NCBI GenBank assembly: GCA_030715135.1
Contig: JAUYVH010000008.1
Location: 1 to 64,000 of the forward strand
Origin: Keguizhuia sedimenti
GTDB taxonomy: Bacteria; Pseudomonadota; Gammaproteobacteria; Burkholderiales; Burkholderiaceae_D
Length of the DNA stretch: 64,000 nt
Direction: 5' to 3'
Under the pieces are notes generated by a model, which searched no databases, was not told where the DNA came from, and saw only the letters and a list, made by a program, of their open reading frames with translations. The translations under genes were made by a program, and so were the position numbers. This document shows, piece by piece, positions 17,696 through 27,202 of the stretch. The stretch's first letter is position 1; every line of letters begins with the position of its first letter.

Positions 17696-19987
17696 TCAAG
17701 CCGTGACGCGGAAGCGCGATACAGAATTCTTGAGCTCTTCTGCCAGTTTCGACAGTTCGCTAATGGAATGCGCTGTTTGCTGCGTTCCTTTCTGAGTCTG
17801 TTCGGTAACGCTCAAAATATTCTGGATATTCTGAGCAACGCCGCTGGCGGATGTGGCTTGCTGCTCGGTAGCGGCGGAGATGCTTTGAATGAGGTCGGCC
17901 AACTGGTTCGAAACCCGGCGGATATCCGACAGCGCAGCGCCGGCAGCGTCGGACAATTTCGCTCCCTCGACCACACCCTGAGTCGATTTTTCCATAGCCG
18001 CAACCGCATCATGCGTATCGGTCTGAATCGTACGAACCAGCGCACCGATCTGTTTCGTCGCTTCGGCGGAACGTTCCGCCAGGCGCTGCACCTCTTCCGC
18101 AACCACGGAGAAGCCTCGTCCGGCTTCGCCTGCGGAGGCCGCCTGGATTGCGGCATTCAATGCCAGCACGTTGGTTTGCTCGGTAATATCTGAAATCAGT
18201 TCAGTGATCTCACCGATTTCCTGTGAGGACTCACCGAGACGTTTAATACGCTTGGAGGTTTCCTGAATCTGCTCGCGAATCTCATTCATGCCCTTGATCG
18301 CATTTTCCACCGCTTTAGCGCCCTGCTCCGCAGCGGTAACCGAATGACGCGCAACTTCTGCGGATTCGTTTGCGGATTTCGAAACATCGGTAATTTGCAC
18401 CGCCATTTCCAATACCGCCTGACCCGTTTCCTGAATTTCGCGCGACTGCTTCTGGGAAGCGGCAAGCAATTCGGTTGAAATGTTTTGCGCCTGGTTGGAT
18501 GCCGAGGTAACTTGCTCAGCCGTCGATGTAACGCGTCCTACCAGTCCGCGCAGTTCTTCCACGGTGTAGTTAAGCGAGTCGGCAATCGCGCCGGTAATGT
18601 CCTCGGAAACGGTTGCCTGTACTGTCAGGTCGCCGTCCGCGACTTCCTGCAGTTCGTTCATCAGGCGCAGAATCGCAGCCTGGTTCTGATCATTGGCGCG
18701 CTTGGCTTCTTCTTCCTGCTGTTGCGCTTGCAGACGCTGCGCTTCTGCTGCTTCACGGCGGAGTTCCGCCTCTTTCGTACGGTTACGGCTGTCCTGCAAC
18801 AGCACGATTGCAATACCGGCAGCGGACACCAGTGCAAGCAAGGCGCAGGACAACATTGCCCAGAACGTCCAATCGTATTTATCTTCCGCGGCCAGATAGC
18901 TCTTCTGCAGTGCGGTCAGATATTCCCTCAAAACCTCGTTTTCGTTAAAGAGGAGCAGTTCCGACTGTTTGGCAGCCACGTAATTCTGGAGGTTGCCAAG
19001 GATGTAGCTGACTGATTGCTGGTATTCCGTGAATACCTTTTGCAGTTCCTGCAGTTTCTCAATCGTTTCTTCATCTTTGGTTGCGCTCAAACGCAATTGT
19101 TCGCTGCCATTCAAGAAACCTTCGATAATGTCGCGGAATGTATTGGTATCCTTGCTCAGCAAGAACGCCGTTTCGGGATTCACGCCTTCGGAAGTCATGA
19201 ATTCGTTCACGCCGCGCCCCAGACGCTGGGTCAGCATGACCAGTTGGCTGGCAACCGAAATTTCACGTGGCGTTGCGCCGTTTTGCACCTTCAGGGTTGA
19301 AATCTGCTCAGTCAACTCCAGCATGGTCGGCGAGAGATTGTTCAGCTTTTGCAAGGTAACGCCAAAACCCGCCAGTTCATTGCGCATCTTCAGGATCGTG
19401 GCCGCCGCCTTGTCTGAAGAAGCCCATGCCTTGCTGATATCCTTCAGGCTGGATTCTATGTCGGCAGTGGGCGCATCGATGTCACGACCGAGATAACTGC
19501 CGCCATTCATGAGAACTTTAAGATTCGAATTGAATTCCTGACGGCTGCTTTCCAACTGCTGGAAGGCTTCATAGTTACCGCGAATCGCGTTCGGCGCAGC
19601 CTTACCGATACGTTGCGAGTGCATCAGTGTATTGCCTGCGATCTGAGTCTGCGTCGCAGTCATGACAGACACATTGGAATTGAGCCAAACGAAAAAACCG
19701 CCCAATACCAACGAGCCGCCCAGCATAAGGAGCAGGAGTCGCACCTGCTGCTGCAAAGGAAGGTGACCGATCAAGGGCAAGCGCAGGTCGCCCGTTTTTT
19801 CCAGCGCATCGCCGATAAAGGTGGCGTTCGGATTGATCGGAGCTGCAGACTTTTTGCCTGACCGCTTCTTGGACGATACCGATGCGGAAGCGCTCCGTCC
19901 CTGCTCCTGGGCCGGATTGGCCGTATCCGTTTCAGCGCCCTCCGTATTTTTATTCTTTTTTGATAAAAACGGTAGATTTAACGCCAT
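17696..19987 (-). CDS. pilJ: type IV pilus methyl-accepting chemotaxis protein PilJ
   Basis: A 763-aa transmembrane receptor of the Chp system. A Lys/Ser/Ala-rich cytoplasmic N-terminus of about 80 residues precedes the first membrane helix (about 83-103). A periplasmic PilJ-type domain (about 105-370) follows, then a second helix (about 371-394), a HAMP-like linker with a coiled coil ([19 protein letters not shown]), and the signalling hairpin with [20 protein letters not shown] near 600-640. That hairpin tip binds CheA and CheW, here ChpA and PilI. The gene lies 49 bases after pilI. No methyltransferase or methylesterase gene is adjacent. Confidence 0.96.
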   Translation of the reverse strand: MALNLPFLSKKNKNTEGAETDTANPAQEQGRSASASVSSKKRSGKKSAAPINPNATFIGDALEKTGDLRLPLIGHLPLQQQVRLLLLMLGGSLVLGGFFVWLNSNVSVMTATQTQIAGNTLMHSQRIGKAAPNAIRGNYEAFQQLESSRQEFNSNLKVLMNGGSYLGRDIDAPTADIESSLKDISKAWASSDKAAATILKMRNELAGFGVTLQKLNNLSPTMLELTEQISTLKVQNGATPREISVASQLVMLTQRLGRGVNEFMTSEGVNPETAFLLSKDTNTFRDIIEGFLNGSEQLRLSATKDEETIEKLQELQKVFTEYQQSVSYILGNLQNYVAAKQSELLLFNENEVLREYLTALQKSYLAAEDKYDWTFWAMLSCALLALVSAAGIAIVLLQDSRNRTKEAELRREAAEAQRLQAQQQEEEAKRANDQNQAAILRLMNELQEVADGDLTVQATVSEDITGAIADSLNYTVEELRGLVGRVTSTAEQVTSASNQAQNISTELLAASQKQSREIQETGQAVLEMAVQITDVSKSANESAEVARHSVTAAEQGAKAVENAIKGMNEIREQIQETSKRIKRLGESSQEIGEITELISDITEQTNVLALNAAIQAASAGEAGRGFSVVAEEVQRLAERSAEATKQIGALVRTIQTDTHDAVAAMEKSTQGVVEGAKLSDAAGAALSDIRRVSNQLADLIQSISAATEQQATSASGVAQNIQNILSVTEQTQKGTQQTAHSISELSKLAEELKNSVSRFRVTA

Positions 19988-20036
19988 TGTTGAGTCTCCT
20001 AATTCCCTTTAAGCATTGCCCTATCGAGCTTGCGGC

Positions 20037-20621
20037 TTATAAACCCACATGTAAGAACCTGGGGTCCTGCACCACCATTGATAGATTCAGCTCGGTCCAA
20101 ACATGGGAATCACTGTCTATGTAACTCCTGTTCAATCCGATCGTATTCTTATTATCGTTTTGCGCACTGTCCTGTTGCAGCTCCATTTCGGCGACGTTGC
20201 GCAAGCCCATTACACGCGACACTAAAAGGCTCGAGTTAAAAGAAAGACTCGAGCCAAAAACGACGATACGGCAATCCTTGTCTATTGCCGTTGCTGCATG
20301 GCCGTGATAACGCGCAAAATCAATGACGCTGACCAGATTGCCTCGAACATTGGCAAGCCCCAGGAACCAGTCCTGCGTCAAGGGAACCGGCGAAATCGGG
20401 CCGACCGGCACAATTTCGCCAGCTTCCTGGAGATTCAACAGCCAACGGTTTGGCCCGATCATCACACCAAGCTGATTTTCACGCGTATCAACGCCGCTGC
20501 GCACGGCCTGCATCCGCTCGACCAGTTGCGACTGAAATTCGCGCAAGCGCGTCCGGCGGCCGGCAATATCAAATTTCTTGGTCGCCGTATCGCTTGCCAT
20601 GTCGGGTATAAGGCTGGGCAT
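20037..20621 (-). CDS. pilI: CheW-like adaptor PilI
   Basis: A 194-aa CheW-domain protein that should couple PilJ to the ChpA kinase. Recognisable parts are LGVMIGPNRWLLNL and EIVPVGPISPVPLTQDWFLG, then GLANVRGNLVSVIDFARYHG, the CheW core. It follows pilH by 10 bases. The start could be ATG 20621 or the internal ATG at 20600 (MASDTATKK); neither has a decisive ribosome site. Confidence 0.92.
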   Translation of the reverse strand: MPSLIPDMASDTATKKFDIAGRRTRLREFQSQLVERMQAVRSGVDTRENQLGVMIGPNRWLLNLQEAGEIVPVGPISPVPLTQDWFLGLANVRGNLVSVIDFARYHGHAATAIDKDCRIVVFGSSLSFNSSLLVSRVMGLRNVAEMELQQDSAQNDNKNTIGLNRSYIDSDSHVWTELNLSMVVQDPRFLHVGL

Positions 20622-20631
20622 GAAGTCTGGA

Positions 20632-20997
20632 TTAGCCCAGCGAAGCGATCTTTGCCAGCAATTCTTGCGGATCGACCGGCTTGACGATGTAGTCGCGCGC
20701 GCCTTGACGAAGGCCCCAAATGCGGTCGGTTTCCTGGCCCTTGCTGGTGCAAATGATGACAGGAACGTCTTGCGTTGCAGGATCGCGGGTAATGGCGCGC
20801 GTTACCTGGAAGCCGTTTTGGCCAGGCATGACGATGTCCATCAGAATCAGTTGCGGCTTGTCCGCCTTGATCTTTGCAAGCGCATCTTCGCCGTTTTCGG
20901 CGGTAGAAACCGTGAATCCGTTTTTGGTGAGAACGTCGGAAAGAAAATAACGCTCCGTGGGAGAATCGTCGACGACTAGAATTTTTTGAATTGCCAT
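20632..20997 (-). CDS. pilH: twitching motility response regulator PilH
   Basis: A stand-alone 121-aa receiver domain (CheY-like). The acidic pocket is Asp10/Asp11, the phospho-acceptor is Asp54 (LMDIVMPGQNG), the switch Thr is in ICTSK and the conserved Lys is Lys106 (VKPVDP). In Pseudomonas PilH tempers ChpA output and affects pilus retraction. It follows pilG by 22 bases. Confidence 0.94.
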   Translation of the reverse strand: MAIQKILVVDDSPTERYFLSDVLTKNGFTVSTAENGEDALAKIKADKPQLILMDIVMPGQNGFQVTRAITRDPATQDVPVIICTSKGQETDRIWGLRQGARDYIVKPVDPQELLAKIASLG

Positions 20998-21019
20998 AAT
21001 AAACCTTTGAATCGAAAAA

Positions 21020-21421
21020 CTACTTGGCGAGCGCTACCGAAGTGTATTCGCGAACAGTCTTCAGTAGGCTATCTTTGGTAAATGGTTTGGTAAGATATGC
21101 GCTGGATCCGACCATCGTGCCGCGCGCACGATCAAACAGTCCGTCCTTGGAAGACAGCATGATCACCGGCGTCGCGTGAAATTTGGCGCTTTTCTTGATC
21201 AGCGCACAAGTCTGATACCCATCCAGCCTCGGCATCAGGATGTCGCAAAAAATCAATGCAGGCTTGTGATCGTTCATTTTTGCAAGCGCATCAAACCCGT
21301 CGTCTGCGAGCACAACTTGGTATCCGGCTTGCCCCAAAAAAATCTCTGCTGACCGGCGAATGGTACTGCTGTCGTCGATCACCATGATTTTCAGGCCCTC
21401 ATTCTCTGCACTAGTCGTCAT
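21020..21421 (-). CDS. pilG: twitching motility response regulator PilG
   Basis: A 133-aa stand-alone receiver with Asp16/Asp17, phospho-acceptor Asp60 (FCDILMPRLDG) and Lys112 (TKPFTKDSL). In Pseudomonas PilG promotes pilus extension and cAMP signalling. It is the first gene of the pilG-H-I-J-chpA operon. The 162-base gap to the upstream rubredoxin gene carries a perfect FNR/Anr-type palindrome at 21574-21587. Confidence 0.94.
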   Translation of the reverse strand: MTTSAENEGLKIMVIDDSSTIRRSAEIFLGQAGYQVVLADDGFDALAKMNDHKPALIFCDILMPRLDGYQTCALIKKSAKFHATPVIMLSSKDGLFDRARGTMVGSSAYLTKPFTKDSLLKTVREYTSVALAK

Positions 21422-21544
21422 GAAGCCATCCCATACTATTGGAGATCAATATACGGCCCAACTGTAACAAAAAGCAAGATGCTTTAAAACAACATTGCAT
21501 ATTGGAATTAAACGGCCGTGGTTTTTATGCGAAATGTTATTCGA

Positions 21545-21550
21545 ATATTA
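21545..21550 (-). promoter_or_regulatory. candidate -10 element of the pilG operon
   Basis: The minus strand reads TAATAT here (4 of 6 matches to TATAAT). A start site about 7 bases further on would lie roughly 42 bases from the centre of the FNR-type palindrome at 21574-21587, the spacing expected for class II activation. The element is weak on its own; it was chosen by position. Confidence 0.4.
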
Positions 21551-21573
21551 CTATCCAGAAACACATTTAACGG

Positions 21574-21587
21574 TTGATAAAAATCAA
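21574..21587. promoter_or_regulatory. perfect FNR/Anr-type box upstream of pilG
   Basis: TTGATAAAAATCAA matches the FNR/Anr consensus TTGAT-N4-ATCAA at all ten defined positions. It overlaps the stop codon of the rubredoxin gene and lies 153 bases before the pilG start. A TAATAT at the correct class II distance supports a role in activating the pil-chp operon when oxygen is low. A CRP-family relative such as Dnr could also bind. Confidence 0.65.
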
Positions 21588-21778
21588 ACCACTACCATTT
21601 CAAAATCTTCTTTCCGTGCTCCACATTCCGGGCAAGTCCAGTTGATCGGAATGTCTTCCCAGCGTGTGCCCGGCGCGATGCCTTCTTCCGGCAATCCGGC
21701 GGCTTCGTCATAAATCCAACCGCAGATCAAACACATCCAGGTTCTGAATACACCATTTGTCGTTTCGTTATTGCTCAC
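21584..21778 (-). CDS. rubA: rubredoxin
   Basis: A 64-aa one-iron electron carrier. The iron is held by Cys16-x-x-Cys19 (CLICG) and Cys49-x-x-Cys52 (CPECG), with GWIYDEAAGLPEEGIAPGT and the conserved aromatic WEDIPINWTCP between them. It is divergent from thiD (53-base gap) and upstream of the pil-chp genes on their strand. A partner reductase is not in the window, so its redox partner is unknown. Confidence 0.96.
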   Translation of the reverse strand: MSNNETTNGVFRTWMCLICGWIYDEAAGLPEEGIAPGTRWEDIPINWTCPECGARKEDFEMVVV

Positions 21779-21831
21779 GTCTCGCTGCCCTTCAAGTAAA
21801 ATGCAAAATTGCTTATCTTAATCCAGTCTCC

Positions 21832-22665
21832 GTGCAAAACCAATCATCTCCGTTAGTACTCAGCTTCGGCGCAACCGATCCAGTCGGAGCAATCGGCATC
21901 CAGGCCGACCTGGCCTCCTTTGCCGCAATGGGATGCCATGGGCTGTCGGTCGTGACTGCCATATTGACCGGCGACAGTGCAGGCATAGAGGCTCGCCAAA
22001 TCCTGGATCCCGACTGGGTGGACGACCAGGCACGCATTCTTCTGGAAGACATGCCGGTCGCAGCGTTTAAAGTCGGATTTGTCGGCAGTATCGAAAACGC
22101 TTCCGTGATTGCCGAAATCGTTTCGGATTATCCGGACATTCCATTGATTCTGGATCCATTCTCCAGCGGCATGCCGGATCCAGGCGAGGAAGGCGAAGAA
22201 TTGCTGTATGCCATACGCGAGCTGCTCATTCCGCAAACCACGCTATTGTCGATCTCGTCGGTAGAACTGGCGCGATTTGGCGAAACCTGGCGCGAAACAT
22301 CCGACGGCGACACCCTGCCGCACGATGTGCTGCAAATCACCGGTTCGGGATGCGAATATCTGTTGGTTACCAGTATTCAGTCAGGTTCGCATGACTTGGC
22401 CAATACGCTCTTCGACCGGTCCGGCGTGGTCAGGTCCGACACTTGGCCCAGGCTGCCAGGACCATTTTTGGGCGCAGGCGCAACCCTTTCCGGAACGATC
22501 GCCGCACTGTTGGCCAACGGCTTGGAAATCCCCGAAGCCGTCTTCGAGGCACAGGAATTTACCGCCGCTGCGCTCGCCCATGGGCACCGATTGGGAATGG
22601 GCAAGCTTATACCGGACAGGTATTTCTGGGCTCGCGAGCCCGACGAAAACAATCAACCCGAATAA
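21832..22665 (+). CDS. thiD: hydroxymethylpyrimidine/phosphomethylpyrimidine kinase
   Basis: ThiD phosphorylates HMP and HMP-phosphate for thiamine synthesis. The 277-aa product is a ribokinase-fold protein with the family N-terminus slightly altered ([16 protein letters not shown] where GxDxxGGAGIQADL is usual), KVGFVGS, LILDPF and a glycine-rich [12 protein letters not shown] near the end, in place of the common GTGCTxS. The start is GTG 21832; the open frame continues upstream, but no ATG at a sensible place exists. hemL follows after 14 bases. The altered motifs leave open a related pyridoxal or HMP kinase. Confidence 0.85.
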   Translation: MQNQSSPLVLSFGATDPVGAIGIQADLASFAAMGCHGLSVVTAILTGDSAGIEARQILDPDWVDDQARILLEDMPVAAFKVGFVGSIENASVIAEIVSDYPDIPLILDPFSSGMPDPGEEGEELLYAIRELLIPQTTLLSISSVELARFGETWRETSDGDTLPHDVLQITGSGCEYLLVTSIQSGSHDLANTLFDRSGVVRSDTWPRLPGPFLGAGATLSGTIAALLANGLEIPEAVFEAQEFTAAALAHGHRLGMGKLIPDRYFWAREPDENNQPE

Positions 22666-22679
22666 AGATAGGTTTCAGC

Positions 22680-23972
22680 ATGAATGCATCCGTCTCCAAA
22701 AATGATTCCCTGTTTGAACGCGCCCAGCGCACAACGCCTGGCGGCGTCAATTCTCCCGTCCGCGCATTTCGTTCTGTAGGCGGCACGCCGCGCTTCATAA
22801 TCCGTGCCGAAGGTCCGTATTTCTGGGATGCCGACGACAAGCGCTATATTGACTATATTGGCTCATGGGGCCCCGCCATCGTCGGTCACGCCCATCCCGA
22901 AGTCATTCGGGCAGTGCAGGAAGCCGCCACGCGTGGCTTGAGTTTCGGCGCACCGACCGAAGGCGAAATCCTGATGGCCGAAGAAATCTGCAAGCTGGTA
23001 CCATCCGTCGAACTCGTGCGCCTGGTTTCCAGCGGCACAGAGGCAGCCATGAGCGCGCTGCGCTTGGCACGCGGAGCAACCGGTCGCGACAAGATTGTCA
23101 AGTTCGAAGGCTGCTACCATGGCCATGGCGACTCCTTGCTGGTCAAGGCCGGCAGCGGCCTCCTGACCTTCGGCAATCCGACATCCGCGGGCGTACCGGA
23201 AGATTTTGCCAAGCACACGCTGGTTTTGGAATACAACCATACGCAGCAGTTGGAAGACGCCTTCAAGACGATGGGTGACCAGATTGCCTGCGTCATCGTG
23301 GAGCCCGTCGCCGGCAACATGAACCTGCTGCGTTCGACCCCGGAATTCCTGCAAACCATGCGCCGCTTGTGCAGCGAGCATGGCGCAATCCTGATTTTCG
23401 ACGAAGTGATGTCAGGCTTTCGTGTCGCCTTGGGTGGCGCACAATCGCTATATGGCATCACGCCGGATTTGACGGTGCTGGGCAAAGTGATAGGCGGCGG
23501 ATTACCGGTGGCTGCCTTCGGCGGATGTGCCGACATCATGAAGCATCTGGCTCCGCTCGGAGCGGTTTACCAGGCAGGTACCTTGTCCGGCAATCCGGTT
23601 GCGGTCGCGGCAGGCATGACGACGCTGAAATTGATTCAGGCCCCGGGATTCTACGAATCGCTCGCTCGGACGGCCAAGCGCCTGACCGAAGGCCTGTCAG
23701 CGGCAGCGAAAGACGCCGGCACTGCGTTTTGCGCAGATTCGGTCGGCGGAATGTTCGGTTTGTATTTCGCGGCCGAGCAACCGATGGACTATGCGGCAAT
23801 GATGAAGTGCGACAAGAACCGCTTCAACGCCTTCTTCCATGCCATGCTGGATGCCGGCGTCTATCTGGCGCCGTCGGCATTTGAGGCGGGATTTGTCTCG
23901 GCGCAGCATGACGATGCCATCATTGACGAAACCGTTAAGATCGCTGCGTCTGCCTTCAAGCAGCTCACTTAA
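22680..23972 (+). CDS. hemL: glutamate-1-semialdehyde 2,1-aminomutase
   Basis: HemL converts glutamate-1-semialdehyde to 5-aminolevulinate for haem synthesis, using pyridoxal phosphate. The 430-aa product begins [20 protein letters not shown], has [37 protein letters not shown] and the PLP lysine Lys269 in GKVIGGGLP. Length agrees with the family (about 427). The start at 22680 lies 14 bases after thiD, so the two are probably co-transcribed. Confidence 0.97.
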   Translation: MNASVSKNDSLFERAQRTTPGGVNSPVRAFRSVGGTPRFIIRAEGPYFWDADDKRYIDYIGSWGPAIVGHAHPEVIRAVQEAATRGLSFGAPTEGEILMAEEICKLVPSVELVRLVSSGTEAAMSALRLARGATGRDKIVKFEGCYHGHGDSLLVKAGSGLLTFGNPTSAGVPEDFAKHTLVLEYNHTQQLEDAFKTMGDQIACVIVEPVAGNMNLLRSTPEFLQTMRRLCSEHGAILIFDEVMSGFRVALGGAQSLYGITPDLTVLGKVIGGGLPVAAFGGCADIMKHLAPLGAVYQAGTLSGNPVAVAAGMTTLKLIQAPGFYESLARTAKRLTEGLSAAAKDAGTAFCADSVGGMFGLYFAAEQPMDYAAMMKCDKNRFNAFFHAMLDAGVYLAPSAFEAGFVSAQHDDAIIDETVKIAASAFKQLT

Positions 23973-23982
23973 TCTACCAGAA

Positions 23983-24010
23983 AGCGCCCTTAATGACCCT
24001 TTCGGGCGCT
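23983..24010. terminator. hairpin between convergent hemL and corA
   Basis: The stem AGCGCCC/GGGCGCT (23983-23989, 24004-24010) has a 14-base loop. It lies between the hemL stop and the corA stop, and overlaps the latter by two bases. A short ATTT follows on the plus strand. A modest bidirectional terminator is likely. Confidence 0.55.
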
Positions 24011-24974
24011 ATTTCAGCCAGCCGCGCCGACGGAAATACCAGAACGGCGCAACTGCGCTGCATAGCATCAATCCGATGGCAAGCGGATAGCCGAAATCCC
24101 AGTTGAGTTCCGGGAAAACCCGGAAATTCATGCCGTAAATGCTGGCGATCAGAGTCGGCGGCAGGAAGGCAACCGATGCTACCGAAAAGATCTTGATGAT
24201 CTTGTTCTGGTTGATGTTGATGAAACCGACCGTCGCATCCATCAGGAAGTTGATCTTATCGAACAGGAAGGCGGTATGGCCGTCGAGCGATTCAATGTCA
24301 CGCAGGATTTGCCGCGCCTCCTCGAATTGCTCCGAATTCAGTAAGCGCCCGCGCATTAAAAAGCTCACTGCGCGGCGCGTATCCATCATGTTGCGCCGGA
24401 TTCGGCCGTTCAAGTCTTCTTCTCTGGCCATGGCACTAAGAGACTCAGCTGCATCCTGGTCGGTGAAATCCTTCTGCAGCACACTGCGGCTGACTTCTTC
24501 CAGATTCTGGTAAATTCCCTCCAAGGCATCGGCGGAATACTCCGCATCCGTGGCATACAAGTCGAGTAGGACATCCTTGTAATCTTCAATGGAACCGGGA
24601 CGCGAACGCGCACGCATGCGTACCAGCCGGAATACCGGCAGGTCATCCGTATGCACGGAAAAAAGCATATCCTTTGCCAGGATGAATGCGACCGTCACCA
24701 CGCGCGACGGACCGTCATCTTCTTCCAGCAGAAAATCCGTACGCAGATGAAGGTCGCCGTTTTCGGCTTCGTAATAACGGGCCGACGCCTCGATGTCCTT
24801 GACCTCGTCTTCACCGGGCAGAATCACGCCGTAAATACTTTTTACCCACTCGCGTTCGTCATCATTCGGGTCGGTCAGGTCCACCCATACCGGAGAAACA
24901 CTTACCAGATCTTCGCGGCTCTCAATATTGACTTGTTTTAACCGGCCGTTTTGCAATACGAATACATTAATCAC
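24009..24974 (-). CDS. corA: magnesium/cobalt transporter CorA
   Basis: A 321-aa inner-membrane channel for Mg2+ and Co2+. It has a long acidic cytoplasmic domain and two C-terminal membrane helices, with the selectivity motif Tyr280-Gly-Met-Asn283 after the first helix. I place the start at GTG 24974 because a strong GGGGAG ribosome site sits seven bases upstream and VINVFVLQNGRL is the usual N-terminus. An ATG at 24992 would translate that ribosome site itself. It converges with hemL. Confidence 0.94.
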   Translation of the reverse strand: MINVFVLQNGRLKQVNIESREDLVSVSPVWVDLTDPNDDEREWVKSIYGVILPGEDEVKDIEASARYYEAENGDLHLRTDFLLEEDDGPSRVVTVAFILAKDMLFSVHTDDLPVFRLVRMRARSRPGSIEDYKDVLLDLYATDAEYSADALEGIYQNLEEVSRSVLQKDFTDQDAAESLSAMAREEDLNGRIRRNMMDTRRAVSFLMRGRLLNSEQFEEARQILRDIESLDGHTAFLFDKINFLMDATVGFININQNKIIKIFSVASVAFLPPTLIASIYGMNFRVFPELNWDFGYPLAIGLMLCSAVAPFWYFRRRGWLK

Positions 24975-25627
24975 GTGTTCTCCCCGCCGCAATATGGATA
25001 GGCTTTACCCATACTCGGACACTCCAACTGCAGCGCGAGTCTGCAGGAAAAATTAACTGGGTACGCGGCCAGGATAGGCATGGGCGCGCCCGCTCACCAT
25101 GTCGGCAAGAGGCGCTGCGGCACGGTGTGCTGGAAGGCGCTATCTCACCGAATGACCGCTCATTGACGGCCAGAAATTGAAGGATCGACTCCCCAAGACG
25201 GGTCTCCGGAGTTGAAAACAGCGCAAGTGTACTTTTATCGTATCGGACAGGCAAGCATCGAATAGCATGTTTCTGCTCTGCGACAGAATCTGTGCGGATG
25301 CGGCACCACATTGGCGACGCGACATGCTTTGCATGAGGCCGTAGCATCTTGTCGCGGACTGGATGCGCCCTAATAAAAACGATGCTTTGCGTCAGCCGGC
25401 AACAACATTAGGATTCCAGTCTTTCTCGTTGAATACACGTCGAGGGAATGCTCAAACCGGAATCCCCGACGCCATTCATCTTCCAGAACTTTTCAATGCA
25501 TGCATACAAGTGTGCGAGATTTTCCCCTTGCAGCGCCGCACCCGTCATGCGTTCACTGCATAAGTCATCTCCATGCCGATTTGGCGCAATGGATAACGCA
25601 CAGCGAAGACCGTTCCGTACGTGCGGA
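24975..25627. other. 650-base gene-free stretch between mtgA and corA
   Basis: No recognisable gene is seen on either strand. A 126-codon minus-strand frame at 24967-25347 is Arg/Ser/Cys-rich and overlaps the corA ribosome site, so I reject it. The corA promoter should be in the left part. The rest could hold an untranslated RNA or debris, and I see no clear hairpin-plus-T-run. Confidence 0.4.
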
Positions 25628-26356
25628 TTACGAGTTCCCCGCCGCAGGAAGCTCAGCGGCCCCCATGCGTCTTAGAATAAGATTGGTGCGCTTTGCAAGA
25701 TAGCCGGATCGCGGATGCTTGTCATAGAAACGGGGATTCGGAAGCATCACCGCCAGACGCGCCGCCTGGCCCGGTCCAAGGTTGGCGGCCGAGGTTCCGT
25801 AATAATGCTGCGCCGCCGCTTCAGCGCCGAACACGCCATTGCCCCACTCGACCACATTCAGGTAAATTTCGAAAATGCGCTGCTTGTCCATCCAGAATTC
25901 AAGCATGTAAGTGATGACGAATTCCTGTGCCTTGCGCACATAGCTGCGGTCGCTGGAGAGAAACAGGTTTTTCGCGAGTTGCTGCGTGATGGTCGAACCG
26001 CCTGACACGACCTTGCCTTTTTTATTGTTCTTTTCGTAGGCCTTGAGCAAGGCTTCCCAATCCACCCCTTCATGATCGGAAAAATTGGAGTCTTCCGCGG
26101 CGATGATGGCACGCTTCAAATGCCGGGAAACCCGCTCATACGGCACCCAGCGATACTTCAGTTTGGCATTGGGATTCTTTTCCTGCATGACTGCAAGCTG
26201 GCGCCGCATAAAACTGGTTGAATCGGGATTATGGTCGACCCACCACCAGATTTGCACAAAAAAATAGGCCTGCAAAGTCAGCACAATGACCAATGGCGCC
26301 ACGATCAGCAGCAGGATCAGCTTGCGCAAAATGGTCGATTTTTTGGCTTTTGTCAT
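25628..26356 (-). CDS. mtgA: monofunctional peptidoglycan glycosyltransferase
   Basis: MtgA polymerises lipid II into glycan strands in the periplasm. The 242-aa product has one N-terminal membrane anchor (about residues 10-32) and a GT51 domain with the catalytic Glu88 in [12 protein letters not shown], then [26 protein letters not shown], and the second acidic site in [15 protein letters not shown]. There is no transpeptidase domain. It is downstream of aroE on the same strand with a 24-base gap, a common pairing in Burkholderiales. Confidence 0.96.
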   Translation of the reverse strand: MTKAKKSTILRKLILLLIVAPLVIVLTLQAYFFVQIWWWVDHNPDSTSFMRRQLAVMQEKNPNAKLKYRWVPYERVSRHLKRAIIAAEDSNFSDHEGVDWEALLKAYEKNNKKGKVVSGGSTITQQLAKNLFLSSDRSYVRKAQEFVITYMLEFWMDKQRIFEIYLNVVEWGNGVFGAEAAAQHYYGTSAANLGPGQAARLAVMLPNPRFYDKHPRSGYLAKRTNLILRRMGAAELPAAGNS

Positions 26357-26380
26357 TGCCTAACCATATGAAAGCCCGCC

Positions 26381-27202
26381 CTACAGGCTTTGGCGTAACT
26401 GAGCCAGTACCGCCGCGGTATCCGGCCGCACCCCTCTCCAGAAAAGGAATGATTCAGCCGCTTGCTCAACCAGCATGCCCAATCCATCGCGCGTGACCGC
26501 GCCGCATTGCGCGGCAAATTGCATGAATACCGTCGCTTGCTTTCCGTACATCATGTCATATGCCAAAGTGTTCCGGCCGAATACAGCGCCCGGAATATCA
26601 GGCATGTCGGCACTCAGGCTGGCGGATGTGGCATTGATCACGATATCGAATGGTGAAGCCAATGCCGCAAAGTCGCTGGCGTGAAAATTTCCTTCGGTGT
26701 TTGAGAATTGCCTTACCAGTTCAATTGCCCTGGATTGCGTGCGGTTGGCGATGACCAGTTCCGCAGGCTTTTCCAGCAATAGCGGCACAACGACTCCACG
26801 GGCAGCGCCTCCCGCGCCCAGTAGCAGGACTTTTTTGCCCGCAATCGGAACGCCTGCATTTTTTACTATATCGGTGACCAATCCGATGCCATCGGTGTTG
26901 TCGCCCTCAATGACATCGGCTTCGAATTTAAGCGTATTCACAGCGCCCGCCGCACGCGCACGTTCGGTCAGCACGTTTGCCAGTGCATGCGCCTCGAGCT
27001 TGAACGGAACTGTTACGTTGGCTCCGCGGCCGCCTTGCGAAATAAAATTCCTGACTATTGCGGCGAACCCGTCCAGCGGAGCAAGCAGGCGCTCGTACTG
27101 AAGGTTCTGCCTGGTTTGCAATGCAAACCAGGCATGAATTTCCGGCGATTTGCTATGCGCGACCGGATTGCCGATCACCGCGTAACGATCAATGCCTGTC
27201 AT
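26381..27202 (-). CDS. aroE: shikimate dehydrogenase
   Basis: AroE reduces 3-dehydroshikimate with NADPH in the aromatic amino acid pathway. The 273-aa product has the substrate motif GNPVAHSKSP (11-20), NVTVPFK with the catalytic Lys, DNTDGIG, and the Rossmann loop LGAGGAARGV. Its start overlaps the TonB-like gene upstream by four bases (ATGA), so the two are translationally coupled. Confidence 0.97.
   Translation of the reverse strand: MTGIDRYAVIGNPVAHSKSPEIHAWFALQTRQNLQYERLLAPLDGFAAIVRNFISQGGRGANVTVPFKLEAHALANVLTERARAAGAVNTLKFEADVIEGDNTDGIGLVTDIVKNAGVPIAGKKVLLLGAGGAARGVVVPLLLEKPAELVIANRTQSRAIELVRQFSNTEGNFHASDFAALASPFDIVINATSASLSADMPDIPGAVFGRNTLAYDMMYGKQATVFMQFAAQCGAVTRDGLGMLVEQAAESFLFWRGVRPDTAAVLAQLRQSL

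Noticed and set aside
21779..21831. Possible TPP riboswitch before thiD
   Set aside because: The gap is only 53 bases and shows no THI-box motifs.
24967..25347. 126-codon minus-strand frame upstream of corA
   Set aside because: It is Arg/Ser/Cys-rich, overlaps the corA ribosome site and has no recognisable features.
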